The notes beneath the pieces were generated by a model. It saw only the letters and a list, made by a program, of their open reading frames with translations. It was not told the DNA's origin and searched no databases. Of a stretch of 8,377 nucleotides of DNA, positions 1 through 6,506 are shown one piece after another. Both the position numbers and the translations under genes were made by a program. The stretch's first letter is position 1. Each line of letters opens with the position of its first letter. This stretch comes from Ruminococcus flavefaciens (GTDB taxonomy: Bacteria; Bacillota; Clostridia; Oscillospirales; Ruminococcaceae): the NCBI GenBank assembly GCA_002350065.1, contig DEDQ01000081.1, forward strand, positions 1-8,377, written 5' to 3'.

Positions 1-2
1 GC

Positions 3-101
3 AGCAAAGAAGCATCTCAGAAGTTTGCTGATATGGGATATACGCATATTTACGAGTTCGGCGGGATCATCGACTGGACCGGAGAGGTAGTAAAAGAGTA
101 A
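3..101 (+). CDS. Rhodanese-like domain protein, C-terminal fragment
   Basis: Only the last 32 codons and the TAA stop are inside the window; the start lies to the left. The visible peptide includes KFADMGYTHIYEFGG followed by IIDWTGEV. This is the typical end of a rhodanese domain: a helix, then 'GY..V..l.GG...W', with the conserved double glycine and tryptophan. Rhodanese domains move sulfane sulfur through a cysteine loop, but the catalytic cysteine would be upstream and cannot be checked. Whether this gene is chromosomal or carried by the element is unclear, because no tRNA or attachment site separates it from the element genes to the right. Confidence 0.75.
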   Translation, partial: SKEASQKFADMGYTHIYEFGGIIDWTGEVVKE

Positions 102-156
102 GACTGGCATGACAAACAAGCGACGATAATTTAAGCAACATAATGTATTTAAGTTC

Positions 157-176
157 GTCCCCGCAGAAGCGGGGGC
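157..176 (+). terminator. GC-rich hairpin after the rhodanese gene, possible terminator
   Basis: CCCCGC (159-164) pairs with GCGGGG (169-174) around an AGAA loop. A G-U pair and a G-C pair extend the stem to 8 bp (157-176). It lies 55 bp after the rhodanese stop, where a terminator would be expected. However, the bases that follow are GTAGAGAAAA rather than a T-run, so intrinsic termination on the + strand is doubtful. It is otherwise an isolated stem in AT-rich DNA. Confidence 0.35.
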
Positions 177-203
177 GTAGAGAAAAAACATATAATTTGT
201 AGA

Positions 204-300
204 CGATTACGTTTTTTGAAAAAAATGAAAATCAAAAATTCGCAAAAACAGTCGTTTTTTGAGAAAAACGCAATATGATTTTTCTGAAAAAACGTAATTG
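204..300. repeat. Three copies of a CGTTTTTT-type motif, two direct and one inverted
   Basis: The 262-bp gap between the rhodanese fragment and the peptidase gene holds a repeated motif, roughly CGTTTTTT(G/C)A(G/A)AAAA. Copies begin at 210 and 253 on the + strand; a third on the - strand ends at 293. Copies 1 and 3 form a perfect 12-bp inverted repeat (206-217 and 287-298), which one wobble and one further pair extend to 204-300. Copy 2 is also a small hairpin of its own: 253-259 pairs with 264-270 around TGAG. Alternative pairing of 244-249 with 254-259 is possible. A 12-bp palindrome, ATGATGTATCAT (335-346), sits just before the ribosome site of the next gene. These look like operator sites for a DNA-binding protein, plausibly the XRE-containing product of the gene at 364; that link is inference. 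A TATAAT at 191-196 has no convincing -35 partner. Confidence 0.55.
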
Positions 301-363
301 CAATGCAAAATGTAATTTATGATCTGAACGATAGATGATGTATCATTTTGAGGAGAGAGTACT

Positions 364-2331
364 ATGGCACAGTATGACAGCTTAAAAGATTATATAAGAT
401 TAAATCATTTGGATACTATTGTCGAAGGTGTCAATGACTACATAAGGACTTCTAGTAATGTAAAATTAAGGATAAACGATTTAAAAATATTGACTCAAGG
501 TAAGATCGTTTTCATGCCTCCTGACATCATAATCCAAAGTGAGATTACATTTAAGCCTTTTGATATTCTGAATTTTATTCTCGGCATTTCATGTGAAGAA
601 TCTGATGAAGACAACAATTCTGCCGGCATATACTATTATAATGTAATGCTGAGAGGAAATATGTCAAAACGCTTTTCTGATCTGTGCGTTCTTGCTGTTG
701 AAGAGTGTACTCAAGAATCTCTAATTTCGGAAACAATAACATCTATGTTCGGACTACCTGATATCGCTGTTGATAATCTTGAAGAGGAAGCCGATAGAGT
801 TCATAAGAGCTTATATACATCTGTAAAGCGGAACGAGGAGCATAGATACAGATTTGAGCCAGTTCTAATAAAAGAAAAATTCAAAAAAAGCGATAATATG
901 CATATGTGGCCAGCAGAACTTCCAGAGGAATGCTTAGGTCAGATTCGCTTTGAAGCATCCTCTGCAACAATTTATGATATTAATGATCCGTGTACGCCAC
1001 ACCCTAATTATCCAATACCGGCAAATTCTATACTTCTGAATGTGAAATACTACAGGAATGAAATAGGCTGCGATGATATAATAACCGCTGCACACGAACT
1101 GGTTCATTGGGAGATACATCGTGATTATATGAGATTATTGCAGTTCCTTGACGACCGTTATAAAGTAATGGAATGTAAGACAGTTCCCATTCCTCTTGAT
1201 AATAATATGTCTCCTAAGGAAAAGGCTCGCTGGTATGCTGAATGGCAAGCCAATGAACTTGCTATACGTGTAGCTATGCCGAAGCACCTTGTGGCAGAAG
1301 CTATTAATGATTACGAGAACAGTATTAACGAGATAAATCATGTGGTCAACAGCAGTATTCCTCATGACGGAAACTATTATGAGAATATGATATATAAGCT
1401 TCACTGGGACTTTAATGTTCCGAAGGAGGTAATGAAAATACGTCTCCGTCAGTTGGGGTATGATTACGCTGATGGAACATTTGTTACTGTTGATGACTGT
1501 ATATATCAGCCGTTCTCGTTCGCTAAGGGCACATTAAAAGAGAACGAGACCTTCGTCATCGACCGTGACAATTGTGAGAGGCTGCTGCATGAGAACGAAG
1601 AATTTGCCGAGCTTATAGATAAAAAGTATTTTGTATATACAGGATATGTTGTATGCTATAATCATCCGAAATATATAAAACATAGAATTTCACATGGCAT
1701 CATAGAATATGTTTTATCAGATTACGCCCGAGAGCATGCTGATGAGTGCTGCTACAGGTTTAAGTATACCTATACTTCTAACCATAATAGTTTTACAGAG
1801 TATAGCATTAGTCAGTATTTATGTAAATTAGATGATATAAAACTGACGATAACCACTGATGCCGATGATAAAGGCGTCTCTATAAATGCCAAACAATATA
1901 AAATGATTCTTGATAAAATAAAAGAAGATGGGAAAAAATCTGAAAAAATAAAAGCAAAAATGCTCCTTGCTGATAAAACTTCATTTTCCGATGTTTTTAA
2001 ATATCACAAAGAAAAAAAGGGGCTTACATATCCGATAATCGAAAAAGTATATGGTATACCTGTTGATACACTAAAAGCCTATGCTGCTCCGGTGAAGTCG
2101 ACAAAACACAGAAATCCCTCATTAGAAAATGTAATGCTCTTATGCCATGCGTTTCATTTACCACATGATGCTGCGATTGATTTTTTAACAAAAGCTAAAA
2201 CTCCTTTGGAAGAAGACAATGCTTTGCATATGCTATATGATGACCTACTTCGGATTACTGATGAACCTATCGAGGTTTGGAATAATTATTTAACTGAGAA
2301 TGGTGAAGAGCCATTAGAAGCAGTTGTATAA
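364..2331 (+). CDS. ImmA/IrrE-type zinc peptidase with C-terminal XRE-like HTH domain
   Basis: The 655-residue product starts at an ATG preceded by AGGAGA at 7 bp spacing. The zinc peptidase motif is AAHELVHWEIH, with H244, E245 and H248. The segment EWQANELAIRVAMP (E293 the likely third zinc ligand) matches the 'E..AN.fA..lLMP' signature of the ImmA/IrrE family. FNVPKEVMKIRLRQLGY (about 350-366) matches the family's 'f.VS.ea..iRL..LG' element. ImmA of ICEBs1 cleaves the element's repressor, and IrrE of Deinococcus cleaves DdrO, so a regulatory proteolysis role is plausible. Residues about 540-612 (GLTYPIIEKVYGIPVDTLKAY, then RNPSLENVMLLCHAF) read as an XRE-like helix-turn-helix. The protein is far longer than classical ImmA (about 170 residues), with an unexplained 240-residue N-terminal region and a 170-residue linker. 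Target recognition and cleavage may therefore be combined in one chain. It forms its own transcription unit, ended by the terminator at 2368. Confidence 0.85.
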   Translation: MAQYDSLKDYIRLNHLDTIVEGVNDYIRTSSNVKLRINDLKILTQGKIVFMPPDIIIQSEITFKPFDILNFILGISCEESDEDNNSAGIYYYNVMLRGNMSKRFSDLCVLAVEECTQESLISETITSMFGLPDIAVDNLEEEADRVHKSLYTSVKRNEEHRYRFEPVLIKEKFKKSDNMHMWPAELPEECLGQIRFEASSATIYDINDPCTPHPNYPIPANSILLNVKYYRNEIGCDDIITAAHELVHWEIHRDYMRLLQFLDDRYKVMECKTVPIPLDNNMSPKEKARWYAEWQANELAIRVAMPKHLVAEAINDYENSINEINHVVNSSIPHDGNYYENMIYKLHWDFNVPKEVMKIRLRQLGYDYADGTFVTVDDCIYQPFSFAKGTLKENETFVIDRDNCERLLHENEEFAELIDKKYFVYTGYVVCYNHPKYIKHRISHGIIEYVLSDYAREHADECCYRFKYTYTSNHNSFTEYSISQYLCKLDDIKLTITTDADDKGVSINAKQYKMILDKIKEDGKKSEKIKAKMLLADKTSFSDVFKYHKEKKGLTYPIIEKVYGIPVDTLKAYAAPVKSTKHRNPSLENVMLLCHAFHLPHDAAIDFLTKAKTPLEEDNALHMLYDDLLRITDEPIEVWNNYLTENGEEPLEAVV

Positions 2332-2367
2332 GAAATTGGCGAAAAATAAATTTATTTTTTAACTACT

Positions 2368-2398
2368 AAAAAAGGGTACGATTATGTACCCTTTTTTT
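2368..2398 (+). terminator. Strong intrinsic terminator after the peptidase gene
   Basis: AAAAAAGGGTAC pairs perfectly with GTACCCTTTTTT over 12 bp around the loop GATTAT, and a T-run of 7 follows the GC part. It lies 37 bp after the peptidase stop. The A-run on the left arm means it could also work for the opposite strand, although no minus-strand gene is seen there. Confidence 0.9.
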
Positions 2399-2490
2399 AT
2401 TTTTAATTGCCTATAATTCAATACCTTCATTGAGCAATGAAAACACATCACGAAATATAGCTGGAAATCCGTTCTAAAAAGGGTACAATT
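2369..2490 (+). repeat. Direct repeat AAAAAGGGTAC(G/A)ATT, terminator arm and promoter-proximal copy
   Basis: The left arm of the terminator with part of its loop (2369-2383) recurs at 2476-2490 with 14 of 15 bases the same. The second copy ends 7 bp before the -35 box of the promoter at 2498, so it could be an operator or simply a copied fragment. The 250-bp gap between genes also contains the palindrome TTCATTGAGCAATGAA (2426-2441) and an isolated TATAAT (2412-2417) lacking a clear -35. Confidence 0.5.
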
Positions 2491-2497
2491 GCGGCTG

Positions 2498-2526
2498 CTG
2501 ACAGTTGTAAAGATGCGTGTTATAAT
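2498..2526 (+). promoter_or_regulatory. Sigma-A promoter for the 135-aa / HerA-like operon
   Basis: CTGACA (2498-2503, five of six consensus bases) and TATAAT (2521-2526, perfect) are separated by 17 bp. A TG one base before the -10 gives an extended -10 element. Transcription would begin near 2533, giving a leader of about 50 nt before the ATG at 2583. A near-inverted repeat, ACAATTG (2485-2491) and CAGTTGT (2502-2508), flanks the -35 region and could bind a repressor. Confidence 0.8.
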
Positions 2527-2582
2527 ACTTCCAACGGGATTCATAATGGACCCGGAAAATATTTTTTATTGGAGGAATAACT

Positions 2583-2990
2583 ATGATAAACCCCAAATAC
2601 GTACAGCTTGGCGACGTCAAACTTGTAGAAACAGAGAACAGGTTCTTCTTGTCATCGATTGAGATTGATGGAATGACGTATGAAACTTTCACGACAACTA
2701 TTATTGATGCGTACAAGTTCCTTATTAGAACTAAAAATGAACGATTTAAAGGTAGAGTGCTCCGTGCCAAGCCAGGAAAGTATATGCTTTCAATGGGAGA
2801 GCGCACGGACGGTTACTATGAATTTGTCGGTTCTTCTGCAGAACGCGAATTTGTTCTTCTTGTTAAGGATAAGACCGCTTGCATTGAGCTGTTATCTGTT
2901 TTAGGCTCTAAACAGTCAAAGCATCCGACAGGCAAATTCATTTCGGAAGCCGCGAGGGAATCGCTCAACTTTATTAATGAGAATAAATAA
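2583..2990 (+). CDS. Hypothetical protein, 135 aa, first gene of the HerA-like operon
   Basis: I do not recognise this family. The start is well supported: GGAGG at 2571-2575 is followed by a 7-bp spacer and ATG, all downstream of a good promoter. The first 60 residues alternate strand-like segments (VKLVETENRFFLSSIEIDG, then YETFTTTIIDAYKFLI). A basic stretch follows (NERFKGRVLRAKPGKY), then a strand-rich part (YYEFVGSSAEREFVLLVKD) and a C-terminal helix ending in FINENK. No signal peptide, membrane segment, cysteine cluster or catalytic motif is seen. It is co-directional with the next gene, 61 bp away, with no terminator between them. It is probably a small soluble partner of the ATPase system, which is inference from context only. 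Confidence 0.75.
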   Translation: MINPKYVQLGDVKLVETENRFFLSSIEIDGMTYETFTTTIIDAYKFLIRTKNERFKGRVLRAKPGKYMLSMGERTDGYYEFVGSSAEREFVLLVKDKTACIELLSVLGSKQSKHPTGKFISEAARESLNFINENK

Positions 2991-3051
2991 TCGCGAATAG
3001 TTCTCTTGGGAACCTGCAATTTGATAAAACATTTATTAGGAGGATTCTAAT

Positions 3052-3918
3052 ATGGATATAGAAAAAATAGAAAAAATGTCTTGCGGGGAGTTAGTCGACT
3101 TGCTTATCGATGACTATGGTTATTGTAGTATTGTCAAAGATAAGCATGAGAAGGAACTCGAAGAGCGCTCTATTCAGCTTGCAAAGACAATGGAAGAGGA
3201 ACGCTTTAACGCTCACAAGGAAGAATTTCAGCTTGAGGTGTTACAGCAACTTCAGGCTGAAGGAATCAAGAAGGAGGGGATGGAGTTATCCTCCGCATCT
3301 CCTCTTATAAGCGATACTTATATTGTTGATGGTGTCACGTTGCTATCTGATGATTATATTCCTGATTCAGTGGAAACAGATTCGCTATACGAGGAAACCT
3401 CGTTAATCAAGAGCCCGTATAGCCTCGAGTATCAGGAGGTCAACCATAAAACAGGTAAGCGCAAGTTAGCCTGGAAGGAATCGGCGACACTCGTATTAAT
3501 TTGTAATCCTATCGCATATGGAAAATGTGAGGAAATCGACGTATTCCTTAAGGGCGTGAAAAAGCCGTTACGTTTTCCAAATGGAGAAATCAGCGAAGAG
3601 GCCTTCCGCAGACAGACACCCTTCGCACGCAAAGGCAGGAATGTCGGTGTGCGTAAGCAGTTTGAAAGTTTTTTACTTGATCTGCGCGAATGTCCAAATA
3701 AAAAGTTCTTGATGATTCCCAAGCACGCAGGAGGTGTTACGCTTCCGAATGGTATTACTACATACATATCGGCTGACTCAGTAATCCCTGGTCTGAAAGA
3801 CCAGTTCCCCATAGAGGTCAGAGAACACCAAATGGTTAAGCACCTTCTTTCGCTCAAGGATACGGCAGCAATCTATCTCGTAAGGCTTTGCCGAACTGCT
3901 TGGAAGCTGCGCTTTTAA
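3052..3918 (+). CDS. N-terminal part of a split HerA-like protein (coiled coil plus primase/helicase-like region)
   Basis: The start is firm: AGGAGG at 3038-3043, 8 bp before the ATG. Residues about 25-85 are very rich in E, K, Q and L (KHEKELEERSIQLAKTMEEE...) and should form a coiled coil, giving a likely oligomerisation or docking arm. An acidic linker follows. Residues about 125-275 form a globular region containing WKESATLVLICNPIAYGK, PFARKGRNVGVRKQF and GGVTLPNGITTYISADSVIPG. The last of these loosely recalls the N-terminal part of DUF927 primase/helicase-like proteins; I hold that similarity with low confidence. The sensible protein ends near residue 275 (TAAIYL). The last 13 residues (VRLCRTAWKLRF and neighbours) look like out-of-frame translation. 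The coding signal continues in the -1 frame as the next entry, so this is probably the front third of one protein of about 1,045 residues. Confidence 0.7.
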   Translation: MDIEKIEKMSCGELVDLLIDDYGYCSIVKDKHEKELEERSIQLAKTMEEERFNAHKEEFQLEVLQQLQAEGIKKEGMELSSASPLISDTYIVDGVTLLSDDYIPDSVETDSLYEETSLIKSPYSLEYQEVNHKTGKRKLAWKESATLVLICNPIAYGKCEEIDVFLKGVKKPLRFPNGEISEEAFRRQTPFARKGRNVGVRKQFESFLLDLRECPNKKFLMIPKHAGGVTLPNGITTYISADSVIPGLKDQFPIEVREHQMVKHLLSLKDTAAIYLVRLCRTAWKLRF

Positions 3919-3966
3919 CTACAATACGCGATGAGACCATTCTTCTGCCCCTGTTCGGGGCAGAGG
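3870..3966 (+). other. Frame-change junction between the two halves of the ATPase, with downstream hairpin
   Basis: The upstream frame stops at TAA 3916-3918. The downstream frame is already open and protein-like from about 3879 (RKALPNCLEAALLTTIRDE), overlapping by roughly 40 bases. Moving from one to the other needs a -1 shift, equivalent to a 1-base deletion or a 2-base insertion in the DNA. No ribosome site and no ATG supports a separate start. A stable stem, 10 bp with one wobble (3942-3951 with 3957-3966, loop TGTTC), lies about 23 bases after the TAA. No classical X-XXY-YYZ slippery heptamer is present. The last sense codon and stop read C-TTT-TAA, which is weak. A second perfect hairpin (CTGGTCT-GAA-AGACCAG, 3788-3804) lies upstream. 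Confidence 0.65.
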
Positions 3967-6194
3967 GACTTCATCCGGATCGTGGCTTTTCTATTTCGTA
4001 CACTAATGAATCCGTGAAAGAAGCGGTCATTGCTCTTACGAAAAGGAAAAACTATACGTCAACGGTTGTACAGGCGCTTACAGCTCATATCACAAAAGTG
4101 AGAAAGGAGCTTGCTGCTGCCAATGATGTTCCCGTGCTCTTTTCTTATTCAGGCATCTTCGAGGAAGGCAATAAATTGAAGGATGCGTTCAAAGAGGTAA
4201 TGTGGGATATCACAGGAGAGAACGGCGCCGAGGATAAAACTCGCAAGATCATAGTGTTCATCACAGATAGACCTGAAAGTATCCCGGATGATTACCCTGT
4301 ATACTACATCAACTGCGGCGATGATATTATCCCAAAGAACGTGCCTGTTTTACAGCGTTTATCCGGGATGATTGATTACGCATTCAAGGAGTATATCTAT
4401 AATAATCCTGATACAGCACGACAGCTTGAGCACGACGGAATAGAAGTTGCTCGTCACATAGTCAGTAATTTCGGAAATATTGAAATCACAGATACTATGT
4501 TGATGACGTTAGCAACAGCTCATATTTTAAAGAGACTGGGCGTTGTCACTAATTCTGACCTGAGAGGTATAATTCGTTGGTTCAGAACGGATGCTACGGC
4601 GAGATCAACGATGACCGACGCTATCTGCCGTGAGTTTAAGGCGGCAATCAGCAGTACTATCCTCAGCGGAGAGCTTAAGATAGCAAAGCAGAACGATCCT
4701 CCATTCTATTCTGATGATGGTCATACAGCATTCGTCAGAGAAGAGGACAAGTCAGTCAACATGGACGATGATACGATTAATAATGTAATCATACCCCAAA
4801 TATCAACGAGGAGTGTTGTGAAAATGAATAAAAATTTAAACGAAAAAGGCTTATTGAAATGCAAGCACGGCAACAAGCGCAATCTCCAGGTTGCGTTTGA
4901 CGTAGGTGTTTTTGATGATGTGGAGGTATACTCATATTCAAGATCAGTTCTGAATGCCGAGGCAAAGGCATATGTCGATGATATCATTGATAATGAGTAT
5001 TGGTTTAACGTCGACGAATACCCTAACGGATTCGTTCCGATATTGTATAACGCAGACGGTACAAGAGCCGCAGGATACATCTTCAAACCGGACATGGACG
5101 ACAACCTCCATGAGGTATACTTCGGAGCAACTCGCTCAGGAAAGACAATTGCTCTTGTGAATAGAGTACTTCAAAAGGTCAGGTTTGAAGGAGCAGATGC
5201 AGTAATTATTTTTGATCAGACCGAAGGCTTTACACCGAAAGAAATAAAAAAACACATAGGCAAGGATTTGATGAAACGTTACTTCTCCTTCTGGGATGTT
5301 TATAAAGATGGTCTGCCGGTAGATTTGCTTGATCTGCGTGGCTGCCTGACATATAAAGAAAAGAAGGACAGACTGACGAGAATATATGCGATGATGTGCA
5401 GAACACTCGGAAGCTATGAGGAGCAGATCATTAAAAATGCTGTAAAAGGTCTTCTTAAAGAGATGAAACGCAATACTGATGTTATTGCAAGCGATATTGA
5501 GAAGTACATTTACGAGGAGGGCGATGCAAATGATGAAGAGAATCCATTAGGCGACAAGACTCATCGCAAGCTTCGTTACAAGATTGATGCTGTGCTCGAT
5601 GATATCAAGGGGACACATCAGAGTGTGAATAACTGGGGCGAATTTGCTAAGGATCAGGGTAAACCTATAATAGTTATCTCTACCGGTGCCGACGGAGTTG
5701 GTAAAGGTTCGGAAATAATTGATATACTTCTCGAAAGCCTTTACAGCTATAAGCAGTGTCATCCTTATGAGAAGTATACGGTCGTAATCGATGAAGCTCA
5801 GGATTTATATCTTCATGAAAAAGGTGCTGTCAATACCTTGCTCCGCAAGGGTGGCAAACACGGTGTAACAATGCTTCTCGCTTCTCAGTCCTATCCTGAC
5901 CCAACTACTCCGTTCGGAAAGGTCGTAGGTAACTGCGGCAGAGTTCGTGGATACCGCTCAAAGGGTGATGATCTTGCACGTTATGCTGATCGCTTCGGTT
6001 GTGAAAAGTATGAGGCTGATTCTCTTCAGAAGGGTAACTGCTTCGACAACGGACCGTTCTGGAGCCGTTATAGAAGAGAGAATGCTATAAAAACGCTCAA
6101 AGGCAAGACTGTTGTATTTGAGCCTGCTCCAAATAGTGATAGTAATGATGACAAGCAGCCTTGTGCCGCTCTTAAAGGAAGGAGAAAGAAATGA
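3888..6194 (+). CDS. HerA/FtsK-like P-loop ATPase, C-terminal part of a split protein
   Basis: The coordinates follow the open frame from a TTG at 3888, but this is not a convincing start: there is no ribosome site, and the first in-frame ATG is about 105 residues in. Translation more likely comes from the upstream reading frame. Residues 1-170 are helical/strand-like without a P-loop and resemble a decayed helicase or primase-type domain. Residues about 295-345 (RSVVKMNKNLNEKGLLKCKHG) look like a winged helix. The motor domain follows: Walker A GATRSGKT (413-420), Walker B TVVIDEAQD with D635 and E636, and a sensor segment GVTMLLASQSYPD with Q667. Possible arginine fingers lie in GRVRGYR (684-690). 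This order matches HerA/FtsK/VirD4-type hexameric DNA translocases. HerA enzymes usually work with a nuclease (NurA, Sir2, DUF4297), but none is recognisable nearby. The C terminus is basic (KGRRKK). Its TGA overlaps the next ATG (ATGA), showing translational coupling. Confidence 0.8.
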   Translation: MPNCLEAALLTTIRDETILLPLFGAEGLHPDRGFSISYTNESVKEAVIALTKRKNYTSTVVQALTAHITKVRKELAAANDVPVLFSYSGIFEEGNKLKDAFKEVMWDITGENGAEDKTRKIIVFITDRPESIPDDYPVYYINCGDDIIPKNVPVLQRLSGMIDYAFKEYIYNNPDTARQLEHDGIEVARHIVSNFGNIEITDTMLMTLATAHILKRLGVVTNSDLRGIIRWFRTDATARSTMTDAICREFKAAISSTILSGELKIAKQNDPPFYSDDGHTAFVREEDKSVNMDDDTINNVIIPQISTRSVVKMNKNLNEKGLLKCKHGNKRNLQVAFDVGVFDDVEVYSYSRSVLNAEAKAYVDDIIDNEYWFNVDEYPNGFVPILYNADGTRAAGYIFKPDMDDNLHEVYFGATRSGKTIALVNRVLQKVRFEGADAVIIFDQTEGFTPKEIKKHIGKDLMKRYFSFWDVYKDGLPVDLLDLRGCLTYKEKKDRLTRIYAMMCRTLGSYEEQIIKNAVKGLLKEMKRNTDVIASDIEKYIYEEGDANDEENPLGDKTHRKLRYKIDAVLDDIKGTHQSVNNWGEFAKDQGKPIIVISTGADGVGKGSEIIDILLESLYSYKQCHPYEKYTVVIDEAQDLYLHEKGAVNTLLRKGGKHGVTMLLASQSYPDPTTPFGKVVGNCGRVRGYRSKGDDLARYADRFGCEKYEADSLQKGNCFDNGPFWSRYRRENAIKTLKGKTVVFEPAPNSDSNDDKQPCAALKGRRKK

Positions 6195-6496
6195 ATAATG
6201 CGTATGTAAGAATGCCCTTATACACCGATATTTGGACAAGAATAAGTAAATGGCAGAATAAGCATGGCGTAAGCAATGCGCAGCTTGCTGCTGACCTCAG
6301 AGTGACTGAAAAGACACTTAAGATCTACGATAAGTCAGCACATCATCTTACCCTTGAAAAAATCGATAATCTGCTTACCGCAGAGAACATATCACTCTCA
6401 GACCTTATGTCCGAGAGAGTGAGAACAAGTATTACTCGTCATGAGAAATACTTTGTATGGGGTGCACATCAGAAAAAGACTATTAGCGAAAAGTGA
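6191..6496 (+). CDS. Small XRE-like HTH protein, first of a tandem pair
   Basis: The 101-residue product starts inside the stop of the ATPase gene (ATGA), with GGAAGGAG just upstream, so it is translationally coupled. Residues 11-73 form a helix-turn-helix of the XRE/Cro type: IWTRISKWQNKHGVSNAQLAA, then VTEKTLKIYDKSA, then LTLEKIDNLLTAENISLSDLM. This order matches 'l..lR...g.sq.eLA...gvs..ti..yE.g...p.l..l..ia..l'. The last 28 residues are basic and aromatic (RHEKYFVWGAHQKK) and have no counterpart in its neighbour. It probably binds DNA as a regulator of the operon or of the integrase promoter, or acts as an excision factor. The role is inferred from size and position; the fold call is fairly safe. 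Confidence 0.75.
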   Translation: MNNAYVRMPLYTDIWTRISKWQNKHGVSNAQLAADLRVTEKTLKIYDKSAHHLTLEKIDNLLTAENISLSDLMSERVRTSITRHEKYFVWGAHQKKTISEK

Positions 6497-6506
6497 GGTG
6501 AGTAAA

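Noticed and set aside
153..190. A GTTC...CCCCGC-AGAA-GCGGGG...AAAC stretch that resembles a type I-E CRISPR repeat
   Set aside because: It occurs once, with no second repeat, spacer or cas gene. It is better treated as a single hairpin.
191..196. TATAAT as the promoter of the peptidase gene
   Set aside because: No -35-like hexamer at 16-18 bp upstream (the region is the GC hairpin), and the leader would be over 160 nt. The true promoter of this gene was not found.
3788..3804. Perfect hairpin CTGGTCT-GAA-AGACCAG as a frameshift stimulator or terminator
   Set aside because: It lies inside the coding region about 75-110 bases upstream of the frame change, whereas -1 stimulators are downstream, and no T-run follows it.
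3432..3857. Long minus-strand open frames, here and at 1135-1404, 2474-2806, 4721-5104 and 7351-7668
   Set aside because: They lie opposite well-supported plus-strand genes, have no ribosome sites or family motifs, and read as low-complexity antisense translation.
6441..6506. Longer N terminus for the second XRE-like gene, starting at 6441
   Set aside because: It lies inside the preceding gene in another frame, has no ribosome site, and its residues have no match in the paralogue. ATG 6507 has GAGGTG 6 bp upstream.
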